Shown here: positions 1 to 9,313 of the stretch, in pieces
How positions within the stretch are numbered: position 1 is the stretch's first letter
Layout of the letters: every line of letters starts with the position of its first letter
DNA from: Candidatus Latescibacterota bacterium
GTDB lineage: Bacteria; Latescibacterota; UBA2968; UBA8231
Direction of reading: 5' to 3'
Assembly (NCBI GenBank): GCA_022820485.1
Contig: JAJEFJ010000040.1
Span: forward strand, 1 to 64,000
Length of the DNA: 64,000 nt
Notes under the pieces: model-generated
Database searches by the model: none
The model's input: the letters and a program-made list of their open reading frames with translations, nothing else
Told to the model about the DNA's origin: nothing
Position numbers and translations under genes: made by a program

Positions 1-2639
1 GTATAGACGCCTACATCAACCGGGCCGGTGGCATTCGGATCAGTGACTTCATCCACCAACTGTTGCGTCGCCCCTTCAACTCGTAAGCCCGTAAAGACCA
101 CCGGCTCGCTCACGGCCATGTCAGCGTCGCGGCCAGCCCGGTCGTTATAACGAACCGTCGCCTGCACCTCCGTACCCAAGTCCTCGTACTTCAGCGTGTA
201 TCTATCCGATCTCGCCCCCGAAATACCCGTCCAGCTACTGCCCCCGATGTTCCTCTGTTGCCACAGCCAAGAAACACCATCACCATCCCAAGCATCCTCC
301 GACATGTTCGGATCGGTTGCCGTCGCCGTCAGCACATCGCCCACCCGCAGATTACTAAGGTTCCTAGACGGTTCCCTAGAAGAAGCCAACGTGACCATGC
401 CGGGACGGTCGAAGGTGAGCGATACTTCATTCGACGAAGAACTCACGTTATGAGGGGCGACCCCATCGGTGACCGTCCGCACTTGGAAGGTATAATTCGT
501 GCCTTTCAAACCCGTGATGATGTACTCCGTCAAGGCCCCAATTGGAGTCACTTCACTGATCTCAATCCCAACCCAATCATCACCCCCGTCGACACTATAC
601 TGATAGCCAGTGATCGTGTCTCCGTTCCGGTCAGGAGTGTCCCAGCGCAGCGTCACCTGATCCGAATTCGTGCTACCCGACGAAGCCGTCAACGTAGTCG
701 GCGGCAATGGGATAAAGTGGATATCGACCGAAGCATAAGTCCCATAGTCATCGCTTGTGATGGTGATGTTGCGGAAGGCTAAATAGGAGGGGTCAGGAGA
801 TGGATTGGCAGATCGTAGATTTTTATTAGAACCTACGGACTTTTGCGTTGCATGGAGCAGATGGGTCGCATCCGTCGCCTCTGTTGCGGTCGGCCCATAC
901 GTCTGAGCGATCGCAGCAAATGGATCGGATGGCAGATCGTCGAACATAATGTCCTTAGAATCGCGTCCTCCACCGGGCCGAGCATCATCGATTGATCGGC
1001 CATCCGCCGGGATAAGCATCGGGTTGGAATCGGCCGTACCAGATGCGCGGCGCCAGATTAGGAGTCCGGGAGAACTCTCGAAACGATGATAACCAACGTA
1101 TTGCCCAAAGGTGCTGTTTGTTCGGAAGTCTAATAGGTAATCTTGGCCGTTGATACTAGGAACCACATAAATATGCGCCGGACCAGATAGAATGTTCTTG
1201 TCGCTCATAGACGATGTTATTTTCTCTTTTTTGTTCCAGCCCAAGTCCATTCGGTAGAAAGGGTTATAGGGATTAGGGCAAGAGCGGTAGGCTAGGTTGT
1301 AATGGGATGGTGTGCCGTCCTTATTCTGTCCCGCAATCTTAGGACCATGTGCACCGCTCTGCATCGAACCCCAGCCCAGCAAGTTGGCAGGATCAAAGGA
1401 CGCGTTTGTTTGTTGAGGAGTAGAATGAGGATTCGGTCCTTCCCATAAACCATCAGGATGGATAAAGCCAAATAAATGACCCCACTCGTGGACGTGAAGG
1501 CCGATACCAGCAAAGCGGTCCACCGAATGCTCTTTATCCTTGTATTTAGGAGGATGGCCCCAATCTTCCCAACCTTGGCGCTCGCCCATCACCATCCGAG
1601 CACCAATCCCTCGCGTATTCGTATCGGACCAAGTGGTTACATCTACCCGGGGATGCAGAGGACTGTAATTTGTAGGCGTGAGACCAGAATACACATAGAT
1701 CGCCTTGTTGGCTAGTAACGTGGCGGCAGTGGAAGCAGGAGCCGTTTTATAAGGAAAAGGTGAGGGAGCCGTGGACGATGGCACGGGGTTTAGCACGTCC
1801 CCGTTTGTGTCATCTGCTCGGACCGTAGCCTCCGCATCATTCCAAAACGTGCTTGAACCGCCGGACAGATCAGCGTAATCATATTTCGTTTTGGGAAGCT
1901 GAAGCCACATAGGAAGGCCAGTAGTGGCGTCTTTCTTGTTCAGAATCTCAAACTCTATGATGTCGCCGCCATACACTTCGTCAAAATACGCCCTTAAACT
2001 GCCAAAAACTGCCTCGGTTTCCGCGGCCTTACTCGTCGCCTGACGCGGGAGTGCTGTAGTGCCTTTATAAGCAGCCAGCCCGTCATAGCCCCCATTGAAG
2101 AATTGATTGAACAAATCCCACGAGTAGCCATAAGGTTGGTCGTAGCCATTATAGAAGCTCTTTTTTGGATCCGTTTCTGGCGGAAAGGTAACCAACACCA
2201 CGTAGCCCTTACATTTGTTTGTCGGCGAACAAACAAAATGGGCCGGGGCACCAGCTGTCCCCTGCACCGAGCTTTCTGGGCGTCTGGCATACCCGTGTGC
2301 AATGCGCACCGAGTTTATCTCCGCAATGCTGGCCGCACTTCGCTGTAGGTTCTTCGGAATGCCGTTACTGGACGGGTCGTCAATACCGACCTTATGAGTC
2401 GACGCCCGATACTCGCCTCGGGAGTCTAGTTCTGCATAGTAGGCCCAGCCATCGCTACCATAAACGAAGGCATAGCCATCCGCGGTTTCTCGGTTGCCCC
2501 CAAATTCGTCCCCCCAATCATGGTACACAAAGGTCGTCCCATCCGGTTGGGTGACTTCGCCCCATACGTCAATGCCTGTGGACCAAACGCTAGACCCCAG
2601 TGCAACAAGTAACGCTAAAACAGCAAGATAGTTTCTCAC
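1..2639 (-). CDS. Secreted M6-like metalloprotease with C-terminal FnIII and Ig-like domains (3' end beyond window)
   Basis: The reading frame is open from a GTG at 2639 to the window edge, so the C-terminus is missing (about 879 codons seen). The GTG follows GGTAGGAG by a suitable gap. Residues 1-20 form a signal peptide. Residues 25-75 resemble the N-terminal region of M6 (immune inhibitor A-like) peptidases, with DWGDEFGGNRETADGY. The zinc motif HEWGHLFGFIH at about 384-394 fits HExxHxxGxxH, with H384, E385, H388 and H394 as ligands and base. A GWGSMQSG segment follows. A fibronectin type III domain lies at about 647-735, followed by an Ig-like module of the kind repeated in bacterial surface proteins. 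It probably acts outside the cell as an endopeptidase. It follows a paralogue of its own N-terminus by 16 bases. The M6 assignment rests on motif and N-terminal similarity. Confidence 0.8.
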   Translation of the reverse strand, partial: MRNYLAVLALLVALGSSVWSTGIDVWGEVTQPDGTTFVYHDWGDEFGGNRETADGYAFVYGSDGWAYYAELDSRGEYRASTHKVGIDDPSSNGIPKNLQRSAASIAEINSVRIAHGYARRPESSVQGTAGAPAHFVCSPTNKCKGYVVLVTFPPETDPKKSFYNGYDQPYGYSWDLFNQFFNGGYDGLAAYKGTTALPRQATSKAAETEAVFGSLRAYFDEVYGGDIIEFEILNKKDATTGLPMWLQLPKTKYDYADLSGGSSTFWNDAEATVRADDTNGDVLNPVPSSTAPSPFPYKTAPASTAATLLANKAIYVYSGLTPTNYSPLHPRVDVTTWSDTNTRGIGARMVMGERQGWEDWGHPPKYKDKEHSVDRFAGIGLHVHEWGHLFGFIHPDGLWEGPNPHSTPQQTNASFDPANLLGWGSMQSGAHGPKIAGQNKDGTPSHYNLAYRSCPNPYNPFYRMDLGWNKKEKITSSMSDKNILSGPAHIYVVPSINGQDYLLDFRTNSTFGQYVGYHRFESSPGLLIWRRASGTADSNPMLIPADGRSIDDARPGGGRDSKDIMFDDLPSDPFAAIAQTYGPTATEATDATHLLHATQKSVGSNKNLRSANPSPDPSYLAFRNITITSDDYGTYASVDIHFIPLPPTTLTASSGSTNSDQVTLRWDTPDRNGDTITGYQYSVDGGDDWVGIEISEVTPIGALTEYIITGLKGTNYTFQVRTVTDGVAPHNVSSSSNEVSLTFDRPGMVTLASSREPSRNLSNLRVGDVLTATATDPNMSEDAWDGDGVSWLWQQRNIGGSSWTGISGARSDRYTLKYEDLGTEVQATVRYNDRAGRDADMAVSEPVVFTGLRVEGATQQLVDEVTDPNATGPVDVGVY
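2430..2638. repeat. Direct repeat, copy A (209 bp)
   Basis: This segment is almost identical to 3187-3395, at an offset of 757 bases. I count about three mismatches in 209 positions. It covers the signal peptide and first ~70 codons of the metalloprotease. The near-identity implies a recent duplication or ongoing gene conversion. Confidence 0.9.
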
Positions 2640-2655
2640 CGATTACTCCTACCTT

Positions 2656-3402
2656 TCACTTGTGCAAGAGGTGTTTCATAGCCCCCCAAGAGCGTTCTTG
2701 GACCGCCGTAGCTCCGTAGTCGGGTGGATCGTCAATACCGACCTTATAAGATGACGCCACATATCTGACTTGCACGGAGCAAACAACGTTGCCAGTCAGC
2801 ATCATTCTGAATAGCTCATACGTCGACGGCACAGATACGCCTTGCGTGTCCAGTTCCGCATAGTAATACCAGCCATCGACACTATAGACGAAGACATAAT
2901 AGGGGTCGGCACCGCTATAGTTTATGAGGGAAGTGCCATCTACGGAGATGACATAGCCTTCCGCGAGGTCGGACTCAGCGGGGTTGAACCCAAGAGCTAT
3001 AAAGGTAGTGCCATCAGGCTGGGTAAGGAGAAGCCCATACCCGCCCTGCAGAATCCACTCCGCGTCTAGCTCCGCTTGGCGCACCGCACTCCGCTGCGTC
3101 CGTAGGTGCTTCGGAATGCCTATCTTAGCTGGGTCGTCAATACCGACCTTGTAAGGCGACGCCACATACTCGCCTCTCGCATCCAATTCTGCATAGTAGG
3201 CCCAGCCATCGCTACCATAAACGAAGGCATAGCCATCCGCGGTTTCTCGGTTGCCCCCAAATTCGTCCCCCCAAGCATGGTACACAAAGGTCGTCCCATC
3301 CGGTTGGGTGACTTCGCCCCATACGTCAATGCCTGTGGACCAAACGCTAGACCCCAGCGCAACAAGCAACGCTAAAACAGCAAGATAGTTTCTCATCTGC
3401 AT
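2656..3402 (-). CDS. Secreted protein made of the M6 protease N-terminal region, without a protease domain
   Basis: The product is 248 residues. The start at 3402 is chosen because AAGGAGGT lies six bases upstream; ATGs at 3405 and 3396 are alternatives. It has the same signal peptide and first ~70 residues as the metalloprotease encoded 16 bases downstream. A degenerate second copy of the same module follows (QPDGTTF, DGWYYYAELD, then VASSYKVGIDDP near the C-terminus). No HExxH motif is present. The gene is transcribed first and probably shares a message with the protease. It may be a stand-alone prodomain, chaperone, inhibitor or substrate-recognition protein, or simply a duplication remnant. 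Its intact frame, signal peptide and strong ribosome site argue that it is expressed. Confidence 0.65.
   Translation of the reverse strand: MQMRNYLAVLALLVALGSSVWSTGIDVWGEVTQPDGTTFVYHAWGDEFGGNRETADGYAFVYGSDGWAYYAELDARGEYVASPYKVGIDDPAKIGIPKHLRTQRSAVRQAELDAEWILQGGYGLLLTQPDGTTFIALGFNPAESDLAEGYVISVDGTSLINYSGADPYYVFVYSVDGWYYYAELDTQGVSVPSTYELFRMMLTGNVVCSVQVRYVASSYKVGIDDPPDYGATAVQERSWGAMKHLLHK
3187..3395. repeat. Direct repeat, copy B (209 bp)
   Basis: This is the partner of 2430-2638. It encodes the signal peptide and first module of the short paralogue. A shorter, more diverged third echo (GTCAATACCGACCTTATAAG) lies near 2730 in the C-terminal part of the same gene. Confidence 0.9.
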
Positions 3403-3685
3403 CATGTACCTCCTTGGGTTAGGCCATCTGTCGGCGCACCGTTTTGTTACAAGTAGTCTTGTACGGACCAACAGGCAAGCTCTTACTTCCGACAGGACTT
3501 GGGAGTCCGCAAGGTACGTTGGTTGGGTGTAGAACTGGACGCCAGCTCAAAGGTATATTTCGAGTCTATCACGCCTGTGCTGTTTTCGGCTACGCTCGCC
3601 ATGCCATCTGTTGGAAATGCTGCAGAAGGTTTTGTTCGGGAATTTTGGTCTAGACAGGATATAACGCCCGAAGTGCCGCTGAGTT
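3403..3685. other. Non-coding gap upstream of the short M6 paralogue
   Basis: This 283-base stretch holds the leader of the metalloprotease unit, with a strong Shine-Dalgarno sequence at its left edge, and the region downstream of the nucleoside transporter. Short frames occur on both strands, but none has a convincing ribosome site or recognisable product. I see no clear terminator or promoter in it. Confidence 0.5.
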
Positions 3686-4942
3686 TCACAGGTATAGCCC
3701 AATCACGCAGCCAGTCGCCATGGTCGCCAGCGTACCGCCGACCAGCGAGCGCAGTCCCAAGCGCGCCAAGTCGCCGCGCCGCTCGGGTGCGATGCCGCCG
3801 ATGCCGCCGATCATAATGGCCACCGAGCCGAAGTTGGCAAAGCCGCAGAGGGCGTACGTGGCGATGATGAACGAGCGCGTGCTCAAGGCGGTGTTGCCTT
3901 CCATCTGCTGAGCGAGCGCTAGGTAGGCGACGAATTCATTGAGAATGGTCTTCAGGCCCATGAGCTCGCCGACGAGCCGCGCTTCTGCCCAAGGGATGCC
4001 CATCAACCACGTCAGGGGGTGGAAGAGGACGCCCGCTATGGTTTGCAAGCTCCAGCCACTCGGGGTGCCGTTGATCAGGGCGTCGAAATAGCTCAGGCCA
4101 TAGTTGACCAAGGCTACTAGGCCGAGAAAGGCGATGAGCATGGCGAGGACATTGATTACTAAGTGCATGCCCTCGGCTGCGCCACGGGCGGCTGCGTCGA
4201 GGCCGTTGATGGTGTCCCGGGGGGGCAGCTCTACCTTCTCTTGGGCTGTTTCCGCCCGTTCCGTTTCCGGGATCATGAGCTTGGATACGGCGATGGCGGC
4301 CGGTGCGCTAATCAGCGAAGCCACGAAGATGTGCCCGGCAATATCCGGGTGGATCGCTCCGAGCATGGTCGCGTAGATGGTCATCACGGTGCCGGCGATG
4401 GTGGCCATGCCGCCGATCATCAGGCACAGCAGTTCGCTTTCGGTGAGGCGCGATACGTAGGGGCGGATCAGGAGTGGGGCTTCGGTCATGCCGAGAAAGA
4501 TGTTGGCGCTCATGCCGACGCTCTCGGCCGAGCTGATGCCCATGGACTTCTGCATGAACCGACTGAGCCGGGCGATGATCCAAGGCAGGAGCCGGTAGTG
4601 GTAGAGCACGCGCGAAAGCGAGGCGACAAAGATGAGGATCGCCGCGATTTCGAGGGCGATTACCGGCCCGTGTTCGCGGGCAAACGACTCGGCGCTCACG
4701 CCGCTAAACAGCAGCGACTCATTGGCGGTAAGCGCGGTGTTTTTGAGCAGGGTCGTCAAGCCGCTGGCGAGGCCAAAGACCAACGAGCGAATGGCTGGTT
4801 GCAGCAGGATGGCGGCCAGCAGGAGTTGGAGCACCGTGGCTATGCCAATGGTTTTCCAGGGAATAGAGCGAGTGCGGTGGCCGCTGAGATAGGCGATGGC
4901 GAGAAGAACGCAGTAACCTAAGGCACTGTGGACGATTAACAT
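3686..4942 (-). CDS. NupC-type concentrative nucleoside transporter (CNT family)
   Basis: This 418-residue integral inner-membrane protein has the usual CNT length and order. An N-terminal bundle is followed by the central gate domain and the conserved C-terminal transport domain. The motif GMSANIFLGMTEAP at 143-156 matches the CNT substrate-site signature (GxTEAP). GGMATIAGTVM follows at about 177, and LKTILNEFVAYL lies in the C-terminal domain. It should import nucleosides with a sodium or proton gradient. Substrate range cannot be read from the sequence; the Met before TEAP, where many members have Gln, may matter. AGGATGTT precedes the ATG. It lies 66 bases after the ATPase gene on the same strand, but co-transcription is uncertain. 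Confidence 0.93.
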   Translation of the reverse strand: MLIVHSALGYCVLLAIAYLSGHRTRSIPWKTIGIATVLQLLLAAILLQPAIRSLVFGLASGLTTLLKNTALTANESLLFSGVSAESFAREHGPVIALEIAAILIFVASLSRVLYHYRLLPWIIARLSRFMQKSMGISSAESVGMSANIFLGMTEAPLLIRPYVSRLTESELLCLMIGGMATIAGTVMTIYATMLGAIHPDIAGHIFVASLISAPAAIAVSKLMIPETERAETAQEKVELPPRDTINGLDAAARGAAEGMHLVINVLAMLIAFLGLVALVNYGLSYFDALINGTPSGWSLQTIAGVLFHPLTWLMGIPWAEARLVGELMGLKTILNEFVAYLALAQQMEGNTALSTRSFIIATYALCGFANFGSVAIMIGGIGGIAPERRGDLARLGLRSLVGGTLATMATGCVIGLYL

Positions 4943-5008
4943 AACATCCTAAAAAATAAAGGGTAAAACCGAAAAAAGTCAACCGCAGTGCGCCCGGTCC
5001 GCGCGCCT

Positions 5009-5659
5009 TCAGTCGAGGGCGTTGAGGGCGCGTTGGACGACCGAGTGCAGGGGGGCGTCGGTCGGGATGCGGACGGCTCCGGCCCAGACGGGAAGGTTGC
5101 CGAGGGCCTGCGCGAGCTGGGCAAAGTAAGAAGCGTCGGCGCGGGAGCCGCGACTGGCCATGCGGGCGCGCCAAATGTCCAAGGGCGGCGGATCGAGGTG
5201 GAGGACGCAGAGGGTGGCTGGGGCGATGTTTGCGGCTAGCCCTTCCCAGACAGCGTCCACACCCAGTTCGGGGCCAAAGCCGCCGACGAGGAGGACTTGG
5301 CGGGTGCCGACGAGGTTAGTGCAGGCTGCCGAGAGGGCACTTGCATATTCGAGGGGACGGAGCTTTTGCCAGTAGTGTGGAGCGCCATAGGCCGCGTCGG
5401 GCGCGTCGCCTCGCAGCGCAGCCGCTTCGAGGATAAAACCAGCGGCCGTTTGGTCTTTGTCGAGGAGAAAGGTGTTTGGGCAGAGCGCGAGGAGTGCTCG
5501 GGCGACGGCGGTTTTGCCGACTCCGGGCGGCCCGCCCAAGACCACGAGACGAGAAGATGGGCTACCGGGGCGGGCGGCTTGCAGAAGGGCTGTTACGGTG
5601 GGGCCGGGGTCGGGTGCGGATTCTGCGTAGCCGCCGCCCAAGTGGGCCACATCCGTCAC
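5009..5659 (-). CDS. P-loop ATPase/kinase-like protein
   Basis: About 216 residues. I place the start at a GTG at 5659, whose GTGA overlaps the stop codon of the upstream epimerase gene, a usual sign of translational coupling. A longer frame reaches 5725, but its extra arginine-rich residues are the shadow of the epimerase C-terminus. A Walker A motif, GGPPGVGKT, lies at about 42-50. The following segment (LLDKDQTA) and a later HLDPPP/WRARM/SRGSR region resemble small-molecule or tRNA-type kinases of the AAA_33/Zeta-like P-loop group. The substrate is unknown. Coupling to an SDR epimerase suggests a sugar or nucleoside metabolic role, but this is inference. Confidence 0.7.
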   Translation of the reverse strand: MTDVAHLGGGYAESAPDPGPTVTALLQAARPGSPSSRLVVLGGPPGVGKTAVARALLALCPNTFLLDKDQTAAGFILEAAALRGDAPDAAYGAPHYWQKLRPLEYASALSAACTNLVGTRQVLLVGGFGPELGVDAVWEGLAANIAPATLCVLHLDPPPLDIWRARMASRGSRADASYFAQLAQALGNLPVWAGAVRIPTDAPLHSVVQRALNALD

Positions 5660-6390
5660 GGCGAGGGCGCGCCGCGGTCTTGGGGCTCCCAGCCGACGAG
5701 TTCTTTGGCGTTGGCGAGGTCCCACTTTTTGTCCGCGCCCAGTGAGACCCCGTAGAAGATGCCGAATTGGGGCCGGGGGGCCTCGATGCAGCAGGCAGTC
5801 AGTTCGGAGACGTCGCGGGCACTGAGCCAGCGGTTTTCACCGGGGGGATAGGGGCTGTTGACTTCCTCGGTGTCCGGGTAGTTGGCGATGCGGAGGCAGT
5901 AAGAGGAGATGCCGTACTCGTCGTAGTAGAAGCGGCCGAGCGCTTCGCCGAATGCCTTGCTGACGCCGTACATGCTGTCGGGGCGGATCGGCATCTCGGG
6001 GGTGGTGTAGATGCCTTCTTGCTCGTAGAAGCCCGTTACGTGGTTGGTGCTGGCAAAGACGACGACTGGGACCTTGTTGATGCGGGCGGCCTCAAAAATG
6101 TTGTAGGTGCCCTGGATATTGGTCTCCATGATCATCTGGTTGTAGCGCGTGCGCGGATAGCCCCGCTGGACGATGGCGATGCCGAGGTGGACGATGGTGT
6201 CGATGCCTTCGCAGGCCTCGACCATGTTCTCGAAGTTGGCGAGGTCGGAGACCACGATCTCGTCGTTTGGTTCGACCTCGGGGATGTTGCGATGGAAGAG
6301 CAGGCGGAAGTCGTAGCGGTCTTTGAGGTGGCGGCGCAGGCCGGACCCGACTTTGCCGGCGGCGCCGGTGATGAAAAGTTTTTTCTTCAT
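5656..6390 (-). CDS. NAD-dependent epimerase/dehydratase (extended SDR)
   Basis: The 244-residue protein has a Rossmann dinucleotide motif TGAAGKVG at 8-15 and an active-site YGVSK at 141-145, with the partner Ser in FASTNH near 113-117. These are the signatures of extended short-chain dehydrogenases. Length and layout are closest to uronate-dehydrogenase or UDP-glucose-4-epimerase-like enzymes. The exact substrate is not determinable. The ATG is preceded by GGAAAGGGAC. Its stop overlaps the GTG of the downstream ATPase gene, so the two are probably translated together. Confidence 0.88.
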   Translation of the reverse strand: MKKKLFITGAAGKVGSGLRRHLKDRYDFRLLFHRNIPEVEPNDEIVVSDLANFENMVEACEGIDTIVHLGIAIVQRGYPRTRYNQMIMETNIQGTYNIFEAARINKVPVVVFASTNHVTGFYEQEGIYTTPEMPIRPDSMYGVSKAFGEALGRFYYDEYGISSYCLRIANYPDTEEVNSPYPPGENRWLSARDVSELTACCIEAPRPQFGIFYGVSLGADKKWDLANAKELVGWEPQDRGAPSP

Positions 6391-6526
6391 GTCCCTTTCC
6401 TGTGCTTGGCGGCGTCTGTTGGGGCGCGGTCTATACTATTTGCTTGGGCTACGGGGCGCAAGTCGTTTGAGGTAAAGCAGACGCTGGGGTTGCACGTCAC
6501 CTAGTTCTTGTCCCTTCGCGCTTCGC

Positions 6527-9094
6527 TTAGAAAGAAACAGTCGCGGTCATTGAAACCGTCCGCGGCGCGCCGAGCCAGGCCGCGTTCTCGGTGATGGCGG
6601 ACAGATAGGCCCTATCGAGCAGATTGTTGGCCACGAGCGAGAACTCCGTCGATCGGAGCAAGGGATCGAGTGCCGCGCCTGAGAAACTGACATACGCGTC
6701 TGCCAGCCAATAGGCGTCCGTGTACCAGTCGGCTGTCAGGCTGACGCGACGCGACGATGTGTACTTGGCCGTCAGTCCCGTGCGGAAAGGCCCGGTCCGA
6801 TCGAGTGAGACGACCCACAGCCGGTCCGGTACGCCGGTGACATCGGTCCCCGCAACGATGTTCTGGCTTTCGTCAACGAGGGGATCACCGCTTCCGATAT
6901 ACTCCGAGTCGTTGAATGTGTAGGCCGTGTAGAAGGATATCTGCTGCGGCATCCGCACTGTTGCCGAAAACTCCAAGCCTTTCGTTTGGAGGCCGCCAGC
7001 GTTGAAATAGGCACCGCCGCCCGGGATGAGGTAGTTGGGACCGGCGGCCGTCGTTGGGCCGAGGTAGAAGATACGGTTCTCGAAGTCGATGGTGTACCAC
7101 GTGGCGCTCAGCGCCAGCCGTTCCCCCGCGTACTGCAGCCCGACATCGATGTTCGAGGCGGTCTCGGGCTCAAGCAGATCGAGGCTCCGGCCCGGCACCT
7201 CGAGGAGCGTAGCGCTGATCGCCCTGAAGTTCTCCGAATAGCCGGCGAACAGGTCGAGGCCCTCGACCGGCGTCTCGTATGTGATGCCGCCGGAGAGGAG
7301 CAGATCCGAATCGGAATTGACCTCTAGGTCTGGATCGATACCGAACTGGTCTTCGCGCGACACGCCGACCAAGAACTGCTTGACGCCGCCGCTCAGGGAC
7401 AACGGGCCGGCGAAGATCGTTTCCTCGGCGTACCACTTGAAGATATGTTGCGGGAAATCCCACTCGTACTGGTGCCAGTAGGCCTGCTCGTTCCAGTCGA
7501 AGCTGAGCGTCGGATCCAGCATCTGATGCCAGTCCCGACCGAGGTGCCGCCGCGAATCCTCGTACCAGATGCCGGCGCGCAGTGTGCTGCCGGCGGTGCC
7601 GATGGTGGTGAACCACTCCTCGTCGAGCGTCACGCCGACGCGGTCCTTCCCATAGTGGCTGTGGCGGTACGACTGCACCGCAGTAGCGTCCGGGTGGCAC
7701 GCAGGATCAACCTCTGGGCCGCCCGATCCGTAGTAGTTGTAGATATAGGACGACGTGCACCCGGCGACCGGCCCGACTGCGACGCCGTCCCGGTTCACGA
7801 AGCGAATCAGTCCGAGTTGGGTGCCGCCCTGCACCGGTGGCCGGCCCATCAGCTCTGATTCCGGGCCACCGCTGTCGTCGGTGACATTGACGATGTAGGG
7901 GGGCAGCCAATCGCCGCGGCCTCGGTTGCGATGGAAATAGAGTCCGCCGCTCATGGATAGGGCGTCGAGCGACCAGTCCGCCTTCAGGTAGGCCAAGGTG
8001 TTGTTCCGCCGGGTCTGCCAGCCGGGCCGGTAGAACTGATTCAGGTACGGGACACCCGGCCAGTCGCCCACCAAGCGGTCCCAGCGCGGGTTCGCCCTGA
8101 AGTTGGCCTCGCTGTAGAGCCGTTGGTAGGCGTCCTCGTGGATGCTGTCGTACGAGAGGTAGCTCGTAAGGTCAAGGCGTCCGTGCGACGAGACCAGCTT
8201 GGCGGCGATGTGCTCCCGCTCGTTGCGCGCCGAGCCCTGCATCCAATCGGTCGATTCTTGGCGGACCGCGGCGATCCAGGCACGCGTCTCGCGGCCAAAC
8301 AACGGTCCGGTGTCGAGGCGCATGTAGAGCCGCTGGCCTTCGTTCTCGCCGATGGTGGTTGACGCAGTGTAGGTCCGCTCGGCCGCCGGATCGTCCGTCA
8401 GGTAGTTGAAAGTGCCGCCCAGCGCCTCGACCGAGCGGGAGGCGATGTCGGCCGTCCCTTGCGACACCTCGACGCCGCCGAGGTTCATTGGGTCGATGAA
8501 TCGGTTGGCCTTGGCACCGCTGAAGTAGTCGGATGTACCGTTGGGGAACCCATCGATGGTCGTGCCGATCTGCGCCTCGCTGATGGTCACTTGGAAGCCG
8601 CGCACGGCGACGTTGCTCGACCAGTCGTCAAAGCCGTACGCATCGCCCTCTTGGATGGATACCCCGGGCAGGTTATCGACCACTGATGTCACGCTGGTGA
8701 TGTTCGACTGCTGCAGGATCATCGGCTCGGCGACGACGTTGCTGGCGAAGATCCGGGGTTCCTCGGCAACGACGCTGATTCCCTCAAGTCCGACGACGCT
8801 CGGTTCCAAGCGAACATCAAGCGTGATGATGCCCGGACTTATAGTCAGTCGCTTGGTCTGGAATCCCACAAAGGAAAAAATTAGCATGTCCTCTGGCGAC
8901 CGAAGGTCAATCGAATAGGCCCCATCCTGGTCCGTCATCGTCCCGATGTATGTGCCCTCAATGACGACCGTTGTGCCCGGTAAGGCGTCGCCGGTTTCAT
9001 CCGAGACCACGGTCCCTGAGACCGCAATCTGCCCGTGGGCATCTTGGGCTAGTTGTACAATGAAGATGGCGGTAATGATGCGGACGAATTTCAT
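6527..9094 (-). CDS. TonB-dependent outer-membrane receptor with CarboxypepD_reg-like domain
   Basis: About 855 residues. The start at 9094 (MKFVRI) is chosen because GGAAGGGGAAC lies just upstream; an ATG at 9109 overlaps that site. The protein has a signal peptide and a carboxypeptidase-regulatory-like domain (about 25-105, with VSGTVVSDETGDALPGTTV and FVGFQT). A plug domain follows (NLPGVSIQEGD, VAVRGF, IDGFPNG), then a 22-strand-type barrel ending in a C-terminal Phe (TVSF). This layout is typical of Bacteroidota/FCB-style receptors. There is no SusD partner next to it, so a siderophore, cobalamin or other ligand is as likely as a glycan. An inverted-repeat element lies upstream. Confidence 0.93.
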   Translation of the reverse strand: MKFVRIITAIFIVQLAQDAHGQIAVSGTVVSDETGDALPGTTVVIEGTYIGTMTDQDGAYSIDLRSPEDMLIFSFVGFQTKRLTISPGIITLDVRLEPSVVGLEGISVVAEEPRIFASNVVAEPMILQQSNITSVTSVVDNLPGVSIQEGDAYGFDDWSSNVAVRGFQVTISEAQIGTTIDGFPNGTSDYFSGAKANRFIDPMNLGGVEVSQGTADIASRSVEALGGTFNYLTDDPAAERTYTASTTIGENEGQRLYMRLDTGPLFGRETRAWIAAVRQESTDWMQGSARNEREHIAAKLVSSHGRLDLTSYLSYDSIHEDAYQRLYSEANFRANPRWDRLVGDWPGVPYLNQFYRPGWQTRRNNTLAYLKADWSLDALSMSGGLYFHRNRGRGDWLPPYIVNVTDDSGGPESELMGRPPVQGGTQLGLIRFVNRDGVAVGPVAGCTSSYIYNYYGSGGPEVDPACHPDATAVQSYRHSHYGKDRVGVTLDEEWFTTIGTAGSTLRAGIWYEDSRRHLGRDWHQMLDPTLSFDWNEQAYWHQYEWDFPQHIFKWYAEETIFAGPLSLSGGVKQFLVGVSREDQFGIDPDLEVNSDSDLLLSGGITYETPVEGLDLFAGYSENFRAISATLLEVPGRSLDLLEPETASNIDVGLQYAGERLALSATWYTIDFENRIFYLGPTTAAGPNYLIPGGGAYFNAGGLQTKGLEFSATVRMPQQISFYTAYTFNDSEYIGSGDPLVDESQNIVAGTDVTGVPDRLWVVSLDRTGPFRTGLTAKYTSSRRVSLTADWYTDAYWLADAYVSFSGAALDPLLRSTEFSLVANNLLDRAYLSAITENAAWLGAPRTVSMTATVSF

Positions 9095-9182
9095 AAGTTC
9101 CCCTTCCATTAGGTAACAATATCTATAACATAGCCTAAATACCCGACAGTAATCGAGTGGACGTTAGGCATGGGAGCGCAGA

Positions 9183-9263
9183 GATGCTTCGACTCCGCTT
9201 TGCTCCGCTCAGCATGACCGGTGCTGACGCCCATTGGTGTCATGCTGAGGGAAGCGAAGCATC
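9183..9263. repeat. Inverted-repeat intergenic element
   Basis: GATGCTTCG...AGCATGAC at 9183-9218 is the inverted partner of GTCATGCTGAGGGAAGCGAAGCATC at 9239-9263, with a 20-base centre. It sits between the exporter 3' end and the TonB receptor 5' end. The form resembles small dispersed palindromic elements seen between genes in many bacterial genomes. It could also act as a terminator-like hairpin, but no T-run follows. Confidence 0.7.
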
Positions 9264-9313
9264 CCGTACCACTCTACTGTCGTGTACTTAGCAAATTAGC
9301 AAGTACCAGTCTC

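Noticed and set aside
196..782. Plus-strand frames opposite the metalloprotease
   Set aside because: They have no ribosome site and mirror the FnIII and Ig-like coding sequence of the minus strand, whose frame stays open to the edge.
4953..4982. TTGACT-N18-TATTTT before the nucleoside transporter as its promoter
   Set aside because: The -10 ends only ten bases before the ATG, so a start there would cut off the AGGATGTT ribosome site. A chance A+T-rich match is more likely.
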